Below are positions 42,183 through 50,868 of a stretch of 64,000 nucleotides of DNA, in pieces (position 1 is the first letter of the stretch; every line of letters begins with the position of its first letter). The stretch comes from Ferrimonas sp048263965 (lineage in GTDB: Bacteria > Pseudomonadota > Gammaproteobacteria > Enterobacterales > Shewanellaceae). The stretch covers positions 1 through 64,000 of the forward strand of contig NZ_JBLXDO010000010.1 of NCBI RefSeq assembly GCF_048263965.1, written 5' to 3'. A program made the translations under genes and the position numbers. The notes beneath the pieces were generated by a model. That model saw only the letters and a program-made list of their open reading frames with translations, did not search any database and was not told where the DNA came from.

Positions 42183-42215
42183 AAATGCCGGTAGCGTAAG
42201 AAGTTACCGGCATTT
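42183..42215. terminator. Hairpin abutting the HD-GYP start codon
   Basis: AAATGCCGGTA (42183-42193) pairs perfectly with TACCGGCATTT (42205-42215), loop of 11 bases. It could end transcription of the DUF2057 gene, but its last base is immediately before the ATG at 42216 and it would hide the ribosome-binding region of the next gene. Confidence 0.65.
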
Positions 42216-43472
42216 ATGAGCAAAACCCTCCAAAAAATCGCGGTGGATCAGCTGCAGGTGGGAAACTACATTCGTCTCCCCATCTCCTGGCGTGAACACC
42301 CCTTCATGTTCAACAGTTTCAAGATTCGCAGCAGGGACCAGATCCAACTGCTGAAGAAACTGCGCCTGACCCACGTCGTCGTGGACCTCAAGCGCAGCGA
42401 TGCTGGCGTGCTCAGCGCCCCCGCCATTCCCAACCTGGCGGACAGTGTCCCGGACCTGGACAAGATGAAGGAGCAGATGCTGCATCAGAAGCAGCAAGGG
42501 ATCAGCGAACTCAAGGAGTTCCGCCGCGAATACAAGAAACACGAGCGGGAGTACGCCGACTCCCTGGCCCAGCTGCGAGCCATCAACAACCGCCTGCCCA
42601 TGAAGCCCATGGAAGGCCTGATGCTCAGCTCCAAGCTGATTAAGCAGATGGCTGCCAGCCTCAGTGCCGGCAGTCAGGTCACCCTGCACCTGATGAACGA
42701 TGACATCCGTCCCGATGATCCCTCCTACCACGCCCTGAACGTTACTGTGCTGGCGATGATGCTGGCCAAACGGGTGGGGATGAGCGAAGAGGAGATCGCT
42801 GTGGTCGGTCAGGGCGGCCTGCTTCACGACTGCGGCAAGCTGCTGCTGTCCAAGTCCCTGCTGTCCAAGAAGCAGCCCTCCAAGGCAGATTTACGCGAGA
42901 TACAGCGCCACCCCATTTTGGGTCAGGAGCTGCTGCGCAACCAGAGTCATCTGCCCCGCGCCATCACCGCCATGATCAGCCAGCATCACGAGTTCCTCGA
43001 CGGCAGTGGCTATCCCAAAGGACTCAAGGGCAATGACATCGAGCCTCTGGCCCAGCTGATCGCCGTGGTCAATACCTACGATGACCTCTGTCATCCCAGG
43101 GACAAGACCCGCACCCGCCCACCGGGCACCGTGCTCGGCATGCTGTACAAGATCTTCAAGGACAAACTGAACAACCACTATGTTCAGCAGTTCATCAAGA
43201 TGATGGGCGTCTACCCCCCAGGCAGCGTGGTCCAGCTCTCCAGCGGCCAGTTTGGCCTGGTGACCTCGGTGGATTCAGAGAAGCTGCTCTACCCCACGGT
43301 GCTGGTCTACGACCCTGCCATCCCCCGTCAGGAAGCGGCCGCCATCGCCATCGATACCCAGGGACTGACCATCGAGCGCAGCATCGTCGCCTCGGCGCTG
43401 ACGCCAGAAGCCTTCCAGTACCTGAGCCCCAAGGAGCGCATCTCCTACTTCTACGACACCAGGAACGGATAA
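42216..43472 (+). CDS. HD-GYP domain cyclic-di-GMP phosphodiesterase
   Basis: A 418-residue protein with an N-terminal DUF3391 domain (KIAVDQLQVGNYIRLP) and a C-terminal HD-GYP domain. The metal and catalytic motifs are GLLHDCGKLLL (HD), RHPILGQELL, SQHHEFLDGSGYPKGLKG (HxxxxxGxGYP) and VNTYDDLC. HD-GYP enzymes linearise cyclic-di-GMP and so favour motility over biofilm; all key residues are present, so it is probably active. No ribosome site is obvious because of the hairpin just upstream. ATG 42216 fits the usual DUF3391 start. Confidence 0.9.
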   Translation: MSKTLQKIAVDQLQVGNYIRLPISWREHPFMFNSFKIRSRDQIQLLKKLRLTHVVVDLKRSDAGVLSAPAIPNLADSVPDLDKMKEQMLHQKQQGISELKEFRREYKKHEREYADSLAQLRAINNRLPMKPMEGLMLSSKLIKQMAASLSAGSQVTLHLMNDDIRPDDPSYHALNVTVLAMMLAKRVGMSEEEIAVVGQGGLLHDCGKLLLSKSLLSKKQPSKADLREIQRHPILGQELLRNQSHLPRAITAMISQHHEFLDGSGYPKGLKGNDIEPLAQLIAVVNTYDDLCHPRDKTRTRPPGTVLGMLYKIFKDKLNNHYVQQFIKMMGVYPPGSVVQLSSGQFGLVTSVDSEKLLYPTVLVYDPAIPRQEAAAIAIDTQGLTIERSIVASALTPEAFQYLSPKERISYFYDTRNG

Positions 43473-43499
43473 CAGGCCTAACCAGGTGATTGAAGACTC

Positions 43500-43523
43500 A
43501 CGCGCCCCTGTGGCGCGTTTTCT
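43500..43523 (+). terminator. Terminator after the HD-GYP gene
   Basis: ACGCGCC (43500-43506) pairs with GGCGCGT (43512-43518), followed by TTTCTTT. Located 28 bases after the stop. Confidence 0.75.
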
Positions 43524-43699
43524 TTGGCTTTTAGAGCTAAGCCGCTCATCTTCCTTCCCTTCCCATTTGACCAAAGCGTGATCCAGGTCAATATTTATTC
43601 TGTCGGCCGGGGGGAATAACTGCCGCCCCGACCCAAGTCTTGCCATGGAGTGGTGGTACGCCAGACAGAGGATGTTTGCCTTTTTCACCGGAGGGAAAC

Positions 43700-44026
43700 A
43701 TGACTGAGCTGCCCACGTTCGACGAGATGATGCACCTGGCCAAAACCGACCCAGCTCAGTTGGAGCGAATTCGCCAGGCCGCCATCGACCAGACCATCAG
43801 CCAGGCCAAGGCGTCCAATCGCGACGCACTCAAGGCCCTGCAGCACCGCATCGACCTGACCCGGAAGCGGGCCAGCAATCCTTACCAGAGCATGATTGAG
43901 ATTTCGCGCATGATGCATGATAAGCTCGATCTGCTGAACACCGCACTCAACCGCCCAGATGAGCTGAATCGCAGCCGGGTGGTTCCCCTGGGACAAGCTC
44001 ACGCCCGCAAGGCGGTGAACACCTGA
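43700..44026 (+). CDS. DUF3135 protein
   Basis: A 108-residue soluble helical protein with the DUF3135 start LPTFDEMMHLAKTDP and the conserved LQHRIDLTRKRASNP. Function unknown. GGAGGG precedes ATG 43700; a longer frame back to 43640 is not supported. Followed closely by the DUF4136-like gene. Confidence 0.8.
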   Translation: MTELPTFDEMMHLAKTDPAQLERIRQAAIDQTISQAKASNRDALKALQHRIDLTRKRASNPYQSMIEISRMMHDKLDLLNTALNRPDELNRSRVVPLGQAHARKAVNT

Positions 44027-44054
44027 CACCGATACCGATTCCATGGAGGGAGTG

Positions 44055-44579
44055 ATGAGAGTACTGACTGGCCTGTTTCTGCTGCTGCTTGTCGGCTGTG
44101 CCGCCAAGAGCGACGTAGACTATGATCCCGGCTTCGACTTCAACTCAGTCAGCCAGGTGCAACTGCTGCCCAGTCGTCACAGGGATGACCCCCTGGCTGC
44201 CGAACGCTCAGAGCTGGCGCTCAGAGAGGCTCTGGCAACCACGGGGTGGCAACTGGTGGACCAATCCAGCCACAAGCTTCAGATCAGCCTGTGGCGTGAA
44301 ACAGAGGCCAATGACTCGGGCTTCTCCATCGGGATCGGCGGCGGCCGCAGCAGTGGCAACACCGCCATTGGCGGAAGCGTCTCCATTCCGGTAACCCCCA
44401 CAGAAGCGGACTACAGAAAGATTCGCCTGGATCTGTTCGACGGCGAGCGCCAGGTGTGGCGCGCTTCCGACGGCTTCAAGCTCAAGGGTAAGGCGGATGC
44501 CCAATGGCGAGCGGAGCAGACCCGTAAGGTGATGGATAAGCTGCTCAGCCAGCTCCCCGGCGCTACTCCAGCTCAGTAA
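44055..44579 (+). CDS. DUF4136-like lipoprotein
   Basis: A 174-residue lipoprotein: lipobox LLVGC (Cys15, Ala at +2, so outer membrane), start of mature part FDFNSVSQVQLLPS, a glycine-rich loop SGFSIGIGGGRSSG and a C-terminal helix. This pattern suits DUF4136 proteins of unknown role. ATG 44055 follows GGAGGG. Its 3' end overlaps the convergent next gene by 17 bases. Confidence 0.7.
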   Translation: MRVLTGLFLLLLVGCAAKSDVDYDPGFDFNSVSQVQLLPSRHRDDPLAAERSELALREALATTGWQLVDQSSHKLQISLWRETEANDSGFSIGIGGGRSSGNTAIGGSVSIPVTPTEADYRKIRLDLFDGERQVWRASDGFKLKGKADAQWRAEQTRKVMDKLLSQLPGATPAQ

Positions 44580-45099
44580 GCTGCACGGCCCTGAACCAGG
44601 CACTGCCCGTGGTCTGGCCTGCGTACATGCCCAGCCTCAGGGCAATGGTGATCCAGCTGCGCTCGCCGGTATCAAACTCCACCTGACGGTAGCGCCAGCC
44701 CAGTGACCCCAGCATAGGCTCGGTATGGGTAAAGGAGCCCTGCTCCGGCAGTGATTCCAGTACCGACAGATTGCCGCCGACGTCCAGCAAATCTATGGTG
44801 GGGGTGGTCTTTTGCACCCGAACCCAGCCGGAGAGGCGATAACGGGTGTTGGGTTTGACCACCACTCTCTGCTGCCAGCGGGCATCGTTGGGAATCTGCG
44901 GGTCGATGTGGATGGCGACGGTCTTCTGGGCCTGGGACCAGCCGTACTCAACCCCCTCCTGCTTGAAGGAGCTGGTGGACCATCCGGTCGGCATTCCTAT
45001 TTCAAACTTCGGATTTTCAACAAGATTTTCTTGTGCACCCACCACTGGTGCAATCAGTATCCCCGCAATGACGGCGACGGCAACCCCTCTGAAGATCAT
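44563..45099 (-). CDS. Secreted protein with carbohydrate-binding-like fold, unknown function
   Basis: A 178-residue secreted protein. The signal peptide ends near PVVGA, and the mature region begins NLVENPKFEIGMPTGWS, followed by RYRLSGWVRVQKTTPTIDLL and a C-terminal TTGSAWFRAVQL. This beta-sandwich pattern resembles CBM4/9-like modules found alone or in glycoside hydrolases. A GTG at 45108 could be the start instead of ATG 45099. No catalytic domain is present. Confidence 0.6.
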   Translation of the reverse strand: MIFRGVAVAVIAGILIAPVVGAQENLVENPKFEIGMPTGWSTSSFKQEGVEYGWSQAQKTVAIHIDPQIPNDARWQQRVVVKPNTRYRLSGWVRVQKTTPTIDLLDVGGNLSVLESLPEQGSFTHTEPMLGSLGWRYRQVEFDTGERSWITIALRLGMYAGQTTGSAWFRAVQLTELE

Positions 45100-45244
45100 G
45101 GCGCGCACTCCCAGTCCGAATCATCAATATCAGAGCCTTTCGGCAGGACGAATGAAAAACCAGATTCAGTGTAGGACAGGCACGACAAATCCACACAAAA
45201 AGTGCGGCAATCAAATGGGAAGACAATAAGAAGGAGGAAGAAAG

Positions 45245-45320
45245 TGGTGGGTCGTGAAGGATTCGAACCTTCGACCAATTGGTTAAAAGCCAACTGCTCT
45301 ACCAGCTGAGCTAACGACCC
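45245..45320 (-). tRNA. tRNA-Lys (anticodon TTT), copy 3 in transcription order
   Basis: Minus-strand 76-nt cloverleaf beginning GGGTCGTTAGCTCAG, with anticodon loop CTTTTAA (TTT, Lys), T-loop GGTTCGAATCC and encoded CCA end. The acceptor stem GGGTCGT/ACGACCC pairs fully. Identical to the other two copies. Confidence 0.97.
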
Positions 45321-45356
45321 ACTTTTTTGGTTTTCATCCCCAAAGGAGGAAGAAAG

Positions 45357-45432
45357 TGGTGGGTCGTGAAGGATTCGAACCTTCGACCAATTGGTTAAAA
45401 GCCAACTGCTCTACCAGCTGAGCTAACGACCC
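45357..45432 (-). tRNA. tRNA-Lys (anticodon TTT), copy 2
   Basis: Same 76-nt sequence as the neighbouring copies, with anticodon TTT and encoded CCA. It begins exactly 112 bases from copies 1 and 3. Confidence 0.97.
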
Positions 45433-45468
45433 ACTTTTTTGGTTTTCATCCCCAGGCGGGGAAGAAAG

Positions 45469-45544
45469 TGGTGGGTCGTGAAGGATTCGAACCTTCGACC
45501 AATTGGTTAAAAGCCAACTGCTCTACCAGCTGAGCTAACGACCC
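45469..45544 (-). tRNA. tRNA-Lys (anticodon TTT), copy 1, promoter-proximal
   Basis: First of three identical tRNA-Lys genes in transcription order. The cluster lies just downstream of cpoB, the same place as the lysT-valT-lysW tRNA cluster in E. coli, which supports vertical inheritance of the locus. Confidence 0.97.
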
Positions 45545-45585
45545 ACTTTTTGTCTTCTGAGGACTCCCTCATCCGACGGGCGGCT

Positions 45586-45613
45586 ATAATACCAATTTCG
45601 CCTTGGTGTGCAA
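45586..45613 (-). promoter_or_regulatory. Sigma70 promoter of the tRNA-Lys cluster
   Basis: On the minus strand TTGCAC (45613-45608), 16 bases, TATTAT (45591-45586), followed by GC-rich AGCCGCCCG. A GC-rich discriminator is typical of stringently controlled stable-RNA promoters. It lies about 40 bases upstream of the first tRNA. Confidence 0.7.
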
Positions 45614-45688
45614 CTGGAAATCTGTCTTTTTTGGCCTTTTGCGCACAAAAGCAACTAAGCGGACAAAAAAGCGATTCCAGAGCCGGAC

Positions 45689-45710
45689 AAAACGGCTAAC
45701 TTAGCCTTTT
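45689..45710 (-). terminator. Weak terminator at the end of the tol-pal operon
   Basis: GGCTAA and TTAGCC form a short stem overlapping the cpoB stop, flanked by AAAA and TTTT (minus strand). The stem is short, so read-through into the tRNA genes is possible. Confidence 0.45.
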
Positions 45711-46477
45711 GACAACTCTTTTTTCGCCAGCTGAGCGGCGTTGGAGTTGCCATATTCTTTCACTACCCGGTTGAAGTAACCGGTGGCACCCGCCTTGTCT
45801 CCGGCGTCTGCGGCAATCATCCCCAGCTTCAGCAGGGAGTCGGCTCGCTTGGCGGAATCGGGGTAGCTGTTCACCACAGTCTCAAACGCGGTTTTGGCCT
45901 GGGCCATCTCACCCTTGTTATACAGCAGCTGACCCAACCAGTAGTGGGAGTTGGCAGTATAGGTGGACTGGGGGTAGTTTTCGATGAACTGACGAAAGGC
46001 AGGGATCGCCTCATCGTACTTGCGCTGCTTCAGCACCAGATCCACCGCCTGCTGGTAGGCATCGGCCTCGGACAGGGAGAGATTGGGCACAGCGACAGGC
46101 ACCTGGCCGCCAGCTTGAGGTGTGACCGCCTGAGGCTGGACAGGGGCACCGTTCTTAAACTGCTCCTCGATGCGGCTCAGTTCCTGGTACATCTGACGCT
46201 GGCGCTCCACCATCTGTTGTACCTGATACTGCTGGCTCTCCACCTGACCACGCAGCTGGGACACTTCCATCTGCAGTTGATCAAACATCTGCTGCATGTG
46301 CAGCTGAGCCTGGTTGCGCGCCTTCATCAACCGCTCCAGGCGGGTGACGCGGGAGTTGATATCGTCCCCTGAGAGGGACTGAGGGGCATTTTCAGCTGCT
46401 TCTATAACGGGAGCGGGCGCAGCCTGAAGCTGCGCCCCCATGAATAGAAGAGCTGTTGCAATAACAGCTTTCTTCAT
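45701..46477 (-). CDS. cpoB: Cell-division coordinator CpoB (YbgF)
   Basis: Periplasmic partner of TolA that links PBP1B peptidoglycan synthesis with outer-membrane constriction. The 258-residue protein has a signal peptide ending QLQAAPA, an N-terminal coiled coil (about residues 40-110, SRVTRLERLMKARNQAQLH) and C-terminal TPR repeats (DAYQQAVDLVLKQRKYDEAI, SHYWLGQLLYNKGEMAQAK). Last coding gene of the tol-pal operon. Confidence 0.93.
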   Translation of the reverse strand: MKKAVIATALLFMGAQLQAAPAPVIEAAENAPQSLSGDDINSRVTRLERLMKARNQAQLHMQQMFDQLQMEVSQLRGQVESQQYQVQQMVERQRQMYQELSRIEEQFKNGAPVQPQAVTPQAGGQVPVAVPNLSLSEADAYQQAVDLVLKQRKYDEAIPAFRQFIENYPQSTYTANSHYWLGQLLYNKGEMAQAKTAFETVVNSYPDSAKRADSLLKLGMIAADAGDKAGATGYFNRVVKEYGNSNAAQLAKKELSKG

Positions 46478-46493
46478 AGATTAACCGTTTCGC

Positions 46494-47024
46494 TTAGTAA
46501 ACCAGTACGGCACGACGGTTCTTGGCGTGAGCCGCGTCGGTGGCGGAACCGTCCAGAGGCTTCTCTTCACCATAGGACACTACGGAGATTTGAGAGGACA
46601 GTACACCCAGACCCTGCAGGTAACGGGATACGGCCTTGGCACGACGCTCGCCCAGGGCGATGTTGTACTCAGGGGTACCGCGCTCGTCGGCGTGGCCTTC
46701 GATCAGCACCTTAACGCCTGGGTTTTCAATCAGGTAGTTGGCGTGGGCTTCCAGCAGTTCGCCGTACTTGCCCTGGATGTCGCTGCGGTCAAATTCGAAG
46801 TACAGGATGTGCTCTTTACGCAGTTCCTGGTACTTCAGACGCTGCTGCTCAGCAGGAGTCAGTACGGGCTCAACGGCACCGGTCTGAACGCCGCTTTGAG
46901 CTTGTTCGTTGGTGGTGTTGCCGGTCTGGGACTGGCTGTCGCTGTCGGAGGTACTGGAACAGGCTGTCAGCGCCAGAGCAGGTACAGCAATCAGCATACC
47001 TTTGAGGAGGCTATTGAGCTTCAT
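46494..47024 (-). CDS. pal: Peptidoglycan-associated lipoprotein Pal
   Basis: A 176-residue outer-membrane lipoprotein binding peptidoglycan and TolB. Lipobox LTACS near residue 22 (Cys, Ser at +2). The OmpA-type domain has LYFEFDRSDIQGKY, EGHADERGTPEYNIALGERRA and SQISVVSYGEEKP. It is a standard Pal and lies 17 bases upstream of cpoB. Confidence 0.96.
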   Translation of the reverse strand: MKLNSLLKGMLIAVPALALTACSSTSDSDSQSQTGNTTNEQAQSGVQTGAVEPVLTPAEQQRLKYQELRKEHILYFEFDRSDIQGKYGELLEAHANYLIENPGVKVLIEGHADERGTPEYNIALGERRAKAVSRYLQGLGVLSSQISVVSYGEEKPLDGSATDAAHAKNRRAVLVY

Positions 47025-47057
47025 CTATCTTTTCCTTTTAATTCGTTACTTTTCCAA

Positions 47058-48413
47058 TCAAAGATAAGGCGACCAAGAAGGCGCTTTCACACTGCCCACC
47101 TGAGTCGGAATTCTGGCCTTAAAGCGGCCATCCACCGAAACGGCTGCCAACACCTGGCGGCCATTGTGGCTTGTCCCATAAATGATCATTGTGCCATTTG
47201 GGGCGACACTTGGTGATTCATCCAGGTAGGTTTCCGTCAACACGTCCATAAAGCCGGTCTCCAGCTCCATGCGCGCAATGTGGAACCTGTTATTGGTCCT
47301 GTTGACCATCACCAAGTAACGACCATCCGGGGTCACAGAACCACCGAGGTTCCACTCACCCTGGAAGGTCAGACGCTGGATCCTTCCGGTGTCCAAATAT
47401 ACTCGATAAATCTGCGGTCTACCACCCCGCTCGGAGGTGAATACCAGGGATTTGCCATCGGGATGCCAGCTGGGCTCGGTATCGATGGCATAGTGATTGG
47501 TGATGCGCTTCATCTGCTTGGTAGCGATGTCCATCACGTAGATCTCCGGGTTGCCGTCCTTAGAGAGGCTCATGGCCATCTTGGTGCCATCAGGAGACCA
47601 GTTGGGAGAACCGTTGATCCCCTCGAAGCTGGTGAGCCTGTCCCGCTTCTGGGTATAGAGGTCCTGAATGTAGATCTCAGAACGACCATTCTCGAAAGAC
47701 ACGTAAGAGAGCTTACGACCATCGGGGGACCAGGAGGGCGACATCAGCGGCTCTTTGGAGCGCAGCAGCACCTTCTCGTTGTAACCATCATAGTCGGCCA
47801 CACGCAGCTGGAACTTGAACGGGTCGTTATCTGCCACAGTCACGTAAGCGATGCGGGTCAGGAAGGCGCCCTTGATGCCGGTCAGGGCCTCATACACCAA
47901 ATCGGAGATGCGGTGGCCATACTGACGGAACTGGCTGCCGCGAATCACGGTGTCCCGGCCATCGAGGATATGGTCCTGGGTCTGCACCAGCTCGCCATTT
48001 TGCAGGCCACGGCTCTCACCGCCGGTCATCTGGGCACGCACCAGATCCACCAGCTCGAAGCTGACCTGATACTGGTCCGGGCCAAACTCGCTGACCTTGC
48101 CCACCACCACGGCTTCGGCGCCGGTGGCGATCCAGGCCTTCAGATCCAGCTCGGAGGCCTTGGATACCTGGCCGGGCATCATGCCCCGGGCGATGGGGTT
48201 GAAGGTGCCGGAGCGGCGAAGGTCGGAAGAAACCACGTCGGCGATCTGGGCGGGCATTTCGCCCTGCCCTTCCCAAACAAAGGGCACCACGGCGATGGGC
48301 CGGGCGGCGTCGATTCCCTCAGTAATGACGATCTCCAGGGTGGCTTTCGCCGGCATGCTCATCATGGCCATCAGGGCCACCCATGCCATTGTCAGTGTTT
48401 TTATCAGTCTCAT
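47058..48413 (-). CDS. tolB: Tol-Pal system beta-propeller protein TolB
   Basis: A 451-residue periplasmic protein linking TolA and Pal. Signal peptide to about MPAKA, N-terminal domain with RPIAVVPFVWEG, then a six-bladed propeller with repeated SWSPDGRKLSYVSF, NWSPDGTKMAMSLS and SWHPDGKSLVFTSERGG motifs. Length fits the family. Confidence 0.96.
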   Translation of the reverse strand: MRLIKTLTMAWVALMAMMSMPAKATLEIVITEGIDAARPIAVVPFVWEGQGEMPAQIADVVSSDLRRSGTFNPIARGMMPGQVSKASELDLKAWIATGAEAVVVGKVSEFGPDQYQVSFELVDLVRAQMTGGESRGLQNGELVQTQDHILDGRDTVIRGSQFRQYGHRISDLVYEALTGIKGAFLTRIAYVTVADNDPFKFQLRVADYDGYNEKVLLRSKEPLMSPSWSPDGRKLSYVSFENGRSEIYIQDLYTQKRDRLTSFEGINGSPNWSPDGTKMAMSLSKDGNPEIYVMDIATKQMKRITNHYAIDTEPSWHPDGKSLVFTSERGGRPQIYRVYLDTGRIQRLTFQGEWNLGGSVTPDGRYLVMVNRTNNRFHIARMELETGFMDVLTETYLDESPSVAPNGTMIIYGTSHNGRQVLAAVSVDGRFKARIPTQVGSVKAPSWSPYL

Positions 48414-48423
48414 CAGCCTGTCG

Positions 48424-49356
48424 CTATTGCTCTGGTTGTACTGTTAGGTTGATATCTTTCAATTTGGCGTAGACATCCGGTTCCTGGGACACAGGCAGTT
48501 TACCCGCGGCGTTGATCGCCGCCTGGGTTACCCGGCACAGGTTGGCGTCGCCACCCAGTGTCTTACTGGAGATGACAAAGCCATCCGGTGCCAGTCGAAT
48601 ATTCACCCGGCACTCCTTGCCGCGCATGCTGGTGTCGGTGCGCAAGTTACGTTGAATCGTCTGACGAATCAATACGGTGTAACGGTCCACCTCGGAGAGC
48701 ACCTTCTTGCTGCGAGCCGCCTCGATCTGGGCCTGCTCCGCCGCCAACTGCTCCGCCAGCTCCGCCTCACGGGCTTTGCGTGCGGCCTCCTCGGCGGCCT
48801 TGCGCTTGCGCTCCTCCTCCTTGCGTTTGCGCTCCGCTTCCGCCTTACGCTTGCGCTCATCCTCTTTGCGCTTGCGCTCGGCGGCTTCCGCCTTGGCCTT
48901 ATCCTCGGCGGCTTTGCGTTCCCGCTCAGCCTTGGCCTTGGCCTGTTCCTCTCTCTTGCGCTGCTCAGCCAGCTTACGGGCCTGGTCCTGCTCCTGCTTC
49001 TGCTTGAGCTTGGCCTGCTTGGCCGCCTCTTCCGCCTTCTTGATCTCGGCCTCTTTGCGCTTACGCTCCAGTTCCAGCTTCTTCAGCTTCTCCTGGGCGG
49101 CCCTGGCTTTCCTGTCCTCTTCGGCGCGGCGCTTACGTTCCGCTTCCGCCTCGGCGGCCTTGGCCTGCTTGATCCGCTCCACCTGCTCCTGCACCTTGGC
49201 CTGATCCACCACCACAGCCTGCACCACAGGGGCAGAGGGCTGGGGAGCAACCGGTTTGGGCTTGCTGGAGAAGTCCACCCCAAGGGCCAGCAGGGCGACC
49301 AGACCAACGTGCGCCAGCAGAGAGACCACAAAGGGGAGTGTCATTTTCTGCTGCAT
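48424..49356 (-). CDS. tolA: Tol-Pal system protein TolA
   Basis: A 310-residue inner-membrane protein that bridges the periplasm. One N-terminal helix (VVSLLAHVGLVALLALGV), a very long Lys/Glu/Ala/Arg-rich helical domain (about residues 50-215, with AERKRKEEERKRK-type repeats), and the C-terminal domain III (KECRVNIRLAPDGFVIS, with two Cys). Shorter than E. coli TolA but intact. Confidence 0.95.
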   Translation of the reverse strand: MQQKMTLPFVVSLLAHVGLVALLALGVDFSSKPKPVAPQPSAPVVQAVVVDQAKVQEQVERIKQAKAAEAEAERKRRAEEDRKARAAQEKLKKLELERKRKEAEIKKAEEAAKQAKLKQKQEQDQARKLAEQRKREEQAKAKAERERKAAEDKAKAEAAERKRKEDERKRKAEAERKRKEEERKRKAAEEAARKAREAELAEQLAAEQAQIEAARSKKVLSEVDRYTVLIRQTIQRNLRTDTSMRGKECRVNIRLAPDGFVISSKTLGGDANLCRVTQAAINAAGKLPVSQEPDVYAKLKDINLTVQPEQ

Positions 49357-49359
49357 CGG

Positions 49360-49791
49360 TTACTGCTCCGGCGTCTCGGTCATCAGGCCCACAGAGGGCA
49401 CACCGGCCCGCTGCAGACTCACCATGAGTTGAATCACTTCGTCATAGGAGACGCTTCTGTCCCCTTTGACCACTACGGGACGCTGAGGGTCCAGTTGCAG
49501 TTCGGCGGCCACCAGGGCCGCCAACTCGTCGAGCATCAGCGGACGGTCATCCTGAACGCTGCCATTGTCGAGGAAGTACTGCCCTTCGCTGGTCACCGAC
49601 GCCACCAGGGGTGGCCGCGAGTCCTTCTTCAGCGGCTCCGCCTCTCCCTGGGGCAGATCCACCTTCACCCCCTGAGAGATGATGGGGGCGGTGGCCATAA
49701 AGATGATCAGCAGCACCAGCATCACGTCGATGTAGGGCACCACGTTGATCTCCGCCACCTTGCGGCGTCGTTTACGCTGGTACCCCTGCAT
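49360..49791 (-). CDS. tolR: Tol-Pal system protein TolR
   Basis: A 143-residue ExbD/TolR protein with one membrane helix. The proton-motive-force Asp lies in INVVPYIDVMLVLLIIFMAT. The periplasmic part ends VSLQRAGVPSVGLMTE. It overlaps tolQ by one base. Confidence 0.95.
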   Translation of the reverse strand: MQGYQRKRRRKVAEINVVPYIDVMLVLLIIFMATAPIISQGVKVDLPQGEAEPLKKDSRPPLVASVTSEGQYFLDNGSVQDDRPLMLDELAALVAAELQLDPQRPVVVKGDRSVSYDEVIQLMVSLQRAGVPSVGLMTETPEQ

Positions 49792-50477
49792 CAGCGCGCT
49801 TCCTTATCGTGGAACGCCTGACGGTGCAGGATGCTGGAGAACTCCTCGATGAAGTTGATGTAGGTGTTCTCCAGTTTCTCCACCTTGGTGGAGTAGCGGT
49901 TGAAGAACAGTACCGCAGGAATCGCGGCAAACAGACCCATGGCGGTGGCGATCAGTGCCTCGGCGATACCCGGGGCCACCATGTTGAGGGTGGCGTTCTG
50001 TACCTGACCCAGGGCGATAAAGGCGTTCATGATCCCCCACACGGTGCCAAACAGGCCGATGTAGGGACTGGTGGAACCGATAGAGGCCAGCAGGGACAGG
50101 TTGGACTCCAGTTTGTCCACTTCCCGGGAGAGAGCCACTCGCATCGCCCTGTGGGTGCCGTCCATGATGGCGCCGCCACTGCTGGCGGTCTGGGACAGGC
50201 GCATGTACTCCTTGAAGCCGGCACTGAACAGCAGCTCCATGCCGGAGTTGCGATCGCCGCGGCTACTCAGTTCCTGATAGAGGCGGGTCAGATCCACCCC
50301 GGACCAGAACCTGTCTTCGAACTTACGCGCATGAGTCGAGGCCTGCTTGATGACGTTGTGACGCTGCAGGATCACCGCCCAACCGGTCACGGAGAGCATC
50401 AGCAGCAGCAGCATCACCAGCTTTACCAACAAACTGGCTTCAAGGAAAAGGTTGATAAAGGACATCTCAGCTGACAC
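49791..50477 (-). CDS. tolQ: Tol-Pal system protein TolQ
   Basis: A 228-residue MotA/TolQ/ExbB-type channel protein with three membrane helices, including LASIGSTSPYIGLFGTVWGIMNAF and the third helix near GIAEALIATAMGLFAAIPAV. With TolR it forms the proton-driven motor that energises TolA. GTG 50477 is preferred to the ATG at 50465 because AGGAG lies 7 bases before it and the N-terminus then aligns with E. coli TolQ. Confidence 0.95.
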   Translation of the reverse strand: MSAEMSFINLFLEASLLVKLVMLLLLMLSVTGWAVILQRHNVIKQASTHARKFEDRFWSGVDLTRLYQELSSRGDRNSGMELLFSAGFKEYMRLSQTASSGGAIMDGTHRAMRVALSREVDKLESNLSLLASIGSTSPYIGLFGTVWGIMNAFIALGQVQNATLNMVAPGIAEALIATAMGLFAAIPAVLFFNRYSTKVEKLENTYINFIEEFSSILHRQAFHDKEAR

Positions 50478-50868
50478 GCGCTAACTCCTGCTTAATGTGT
50501 GACGGGATCGGCCTGGGTTTGAAGGCCTCACTGTCGATGCAAACCACGGTGACCTGGGCCCGGCAGTAGCAACTGCCTTCACTGTCTTCGAGGGACTGAC
50601 TGAACACCATGGAGGCGCCGGCCAGTTTGGTCACCTCGGTTACCACGGTCAGGGCCTGGTTGAATCTGGCGGGACGGACAAAATCGATAGCCATATTGCG
50701 CACCACGAACAGCACGCCGGACTGTGCCAGCTCATCCTGCTCGAAGCCTTTTTCCCGCAACATCTCAGACCGGGCATGTTCGAAGAAGTTCAGGTAATTG
50801 GCGTGGTAGACCACCCCGCCAGCGTCAGTATCGGAATAGTAAACCCGAACGGGCCAGTGAAACGCCAT
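50467..50868 (-). CDS. ybgC: Acyl-CoA thioesterase YbgC
   Basis: A 133-residue hot-dog thioesterase, first gene of the tol-pal operon. The catalytic Asp is in YYSDTDAGGVVYHANYLNFFE, followed by HARSEMLREKG. It starts at ATG 50868 (a further in-frame ATG lies at 50889). It overlaps tolQ by 11 bases. Confidence 0.93.
   Translation of the reverse strand: MAFHWPVRVYYSDTDAGGVVYHANYLNFFEHARSEMLREKGFEQDELAQSGVLFVVRNMAIDFVRPARFNQALTVVTEVTKLAGASMVFSQSLEDSEGSCYCRAQVTVVCIDSEAFKPRPIPSHIKQELARVS

Larger units (their letters stand above)
45245..45580 (-). repeat. Three 112-bp tandem units carrying tRNA-Lys
   Basis: tRNA starts are exactly 112 bases apart. The 36-base spacers share CTTTTTTGGTTTTCATCCCC and AGAAAG, differing in a few bases between (CAAAGGAGG versus CAGGCGGGG). 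This suggests recent duplication or gene conversion. Confidence 0.85.

Noticed and set aside
49809..50474. Plus-strand frame of 221 codons
   Set aside because: Antisense to tolQ, with no motif; shadow frame.
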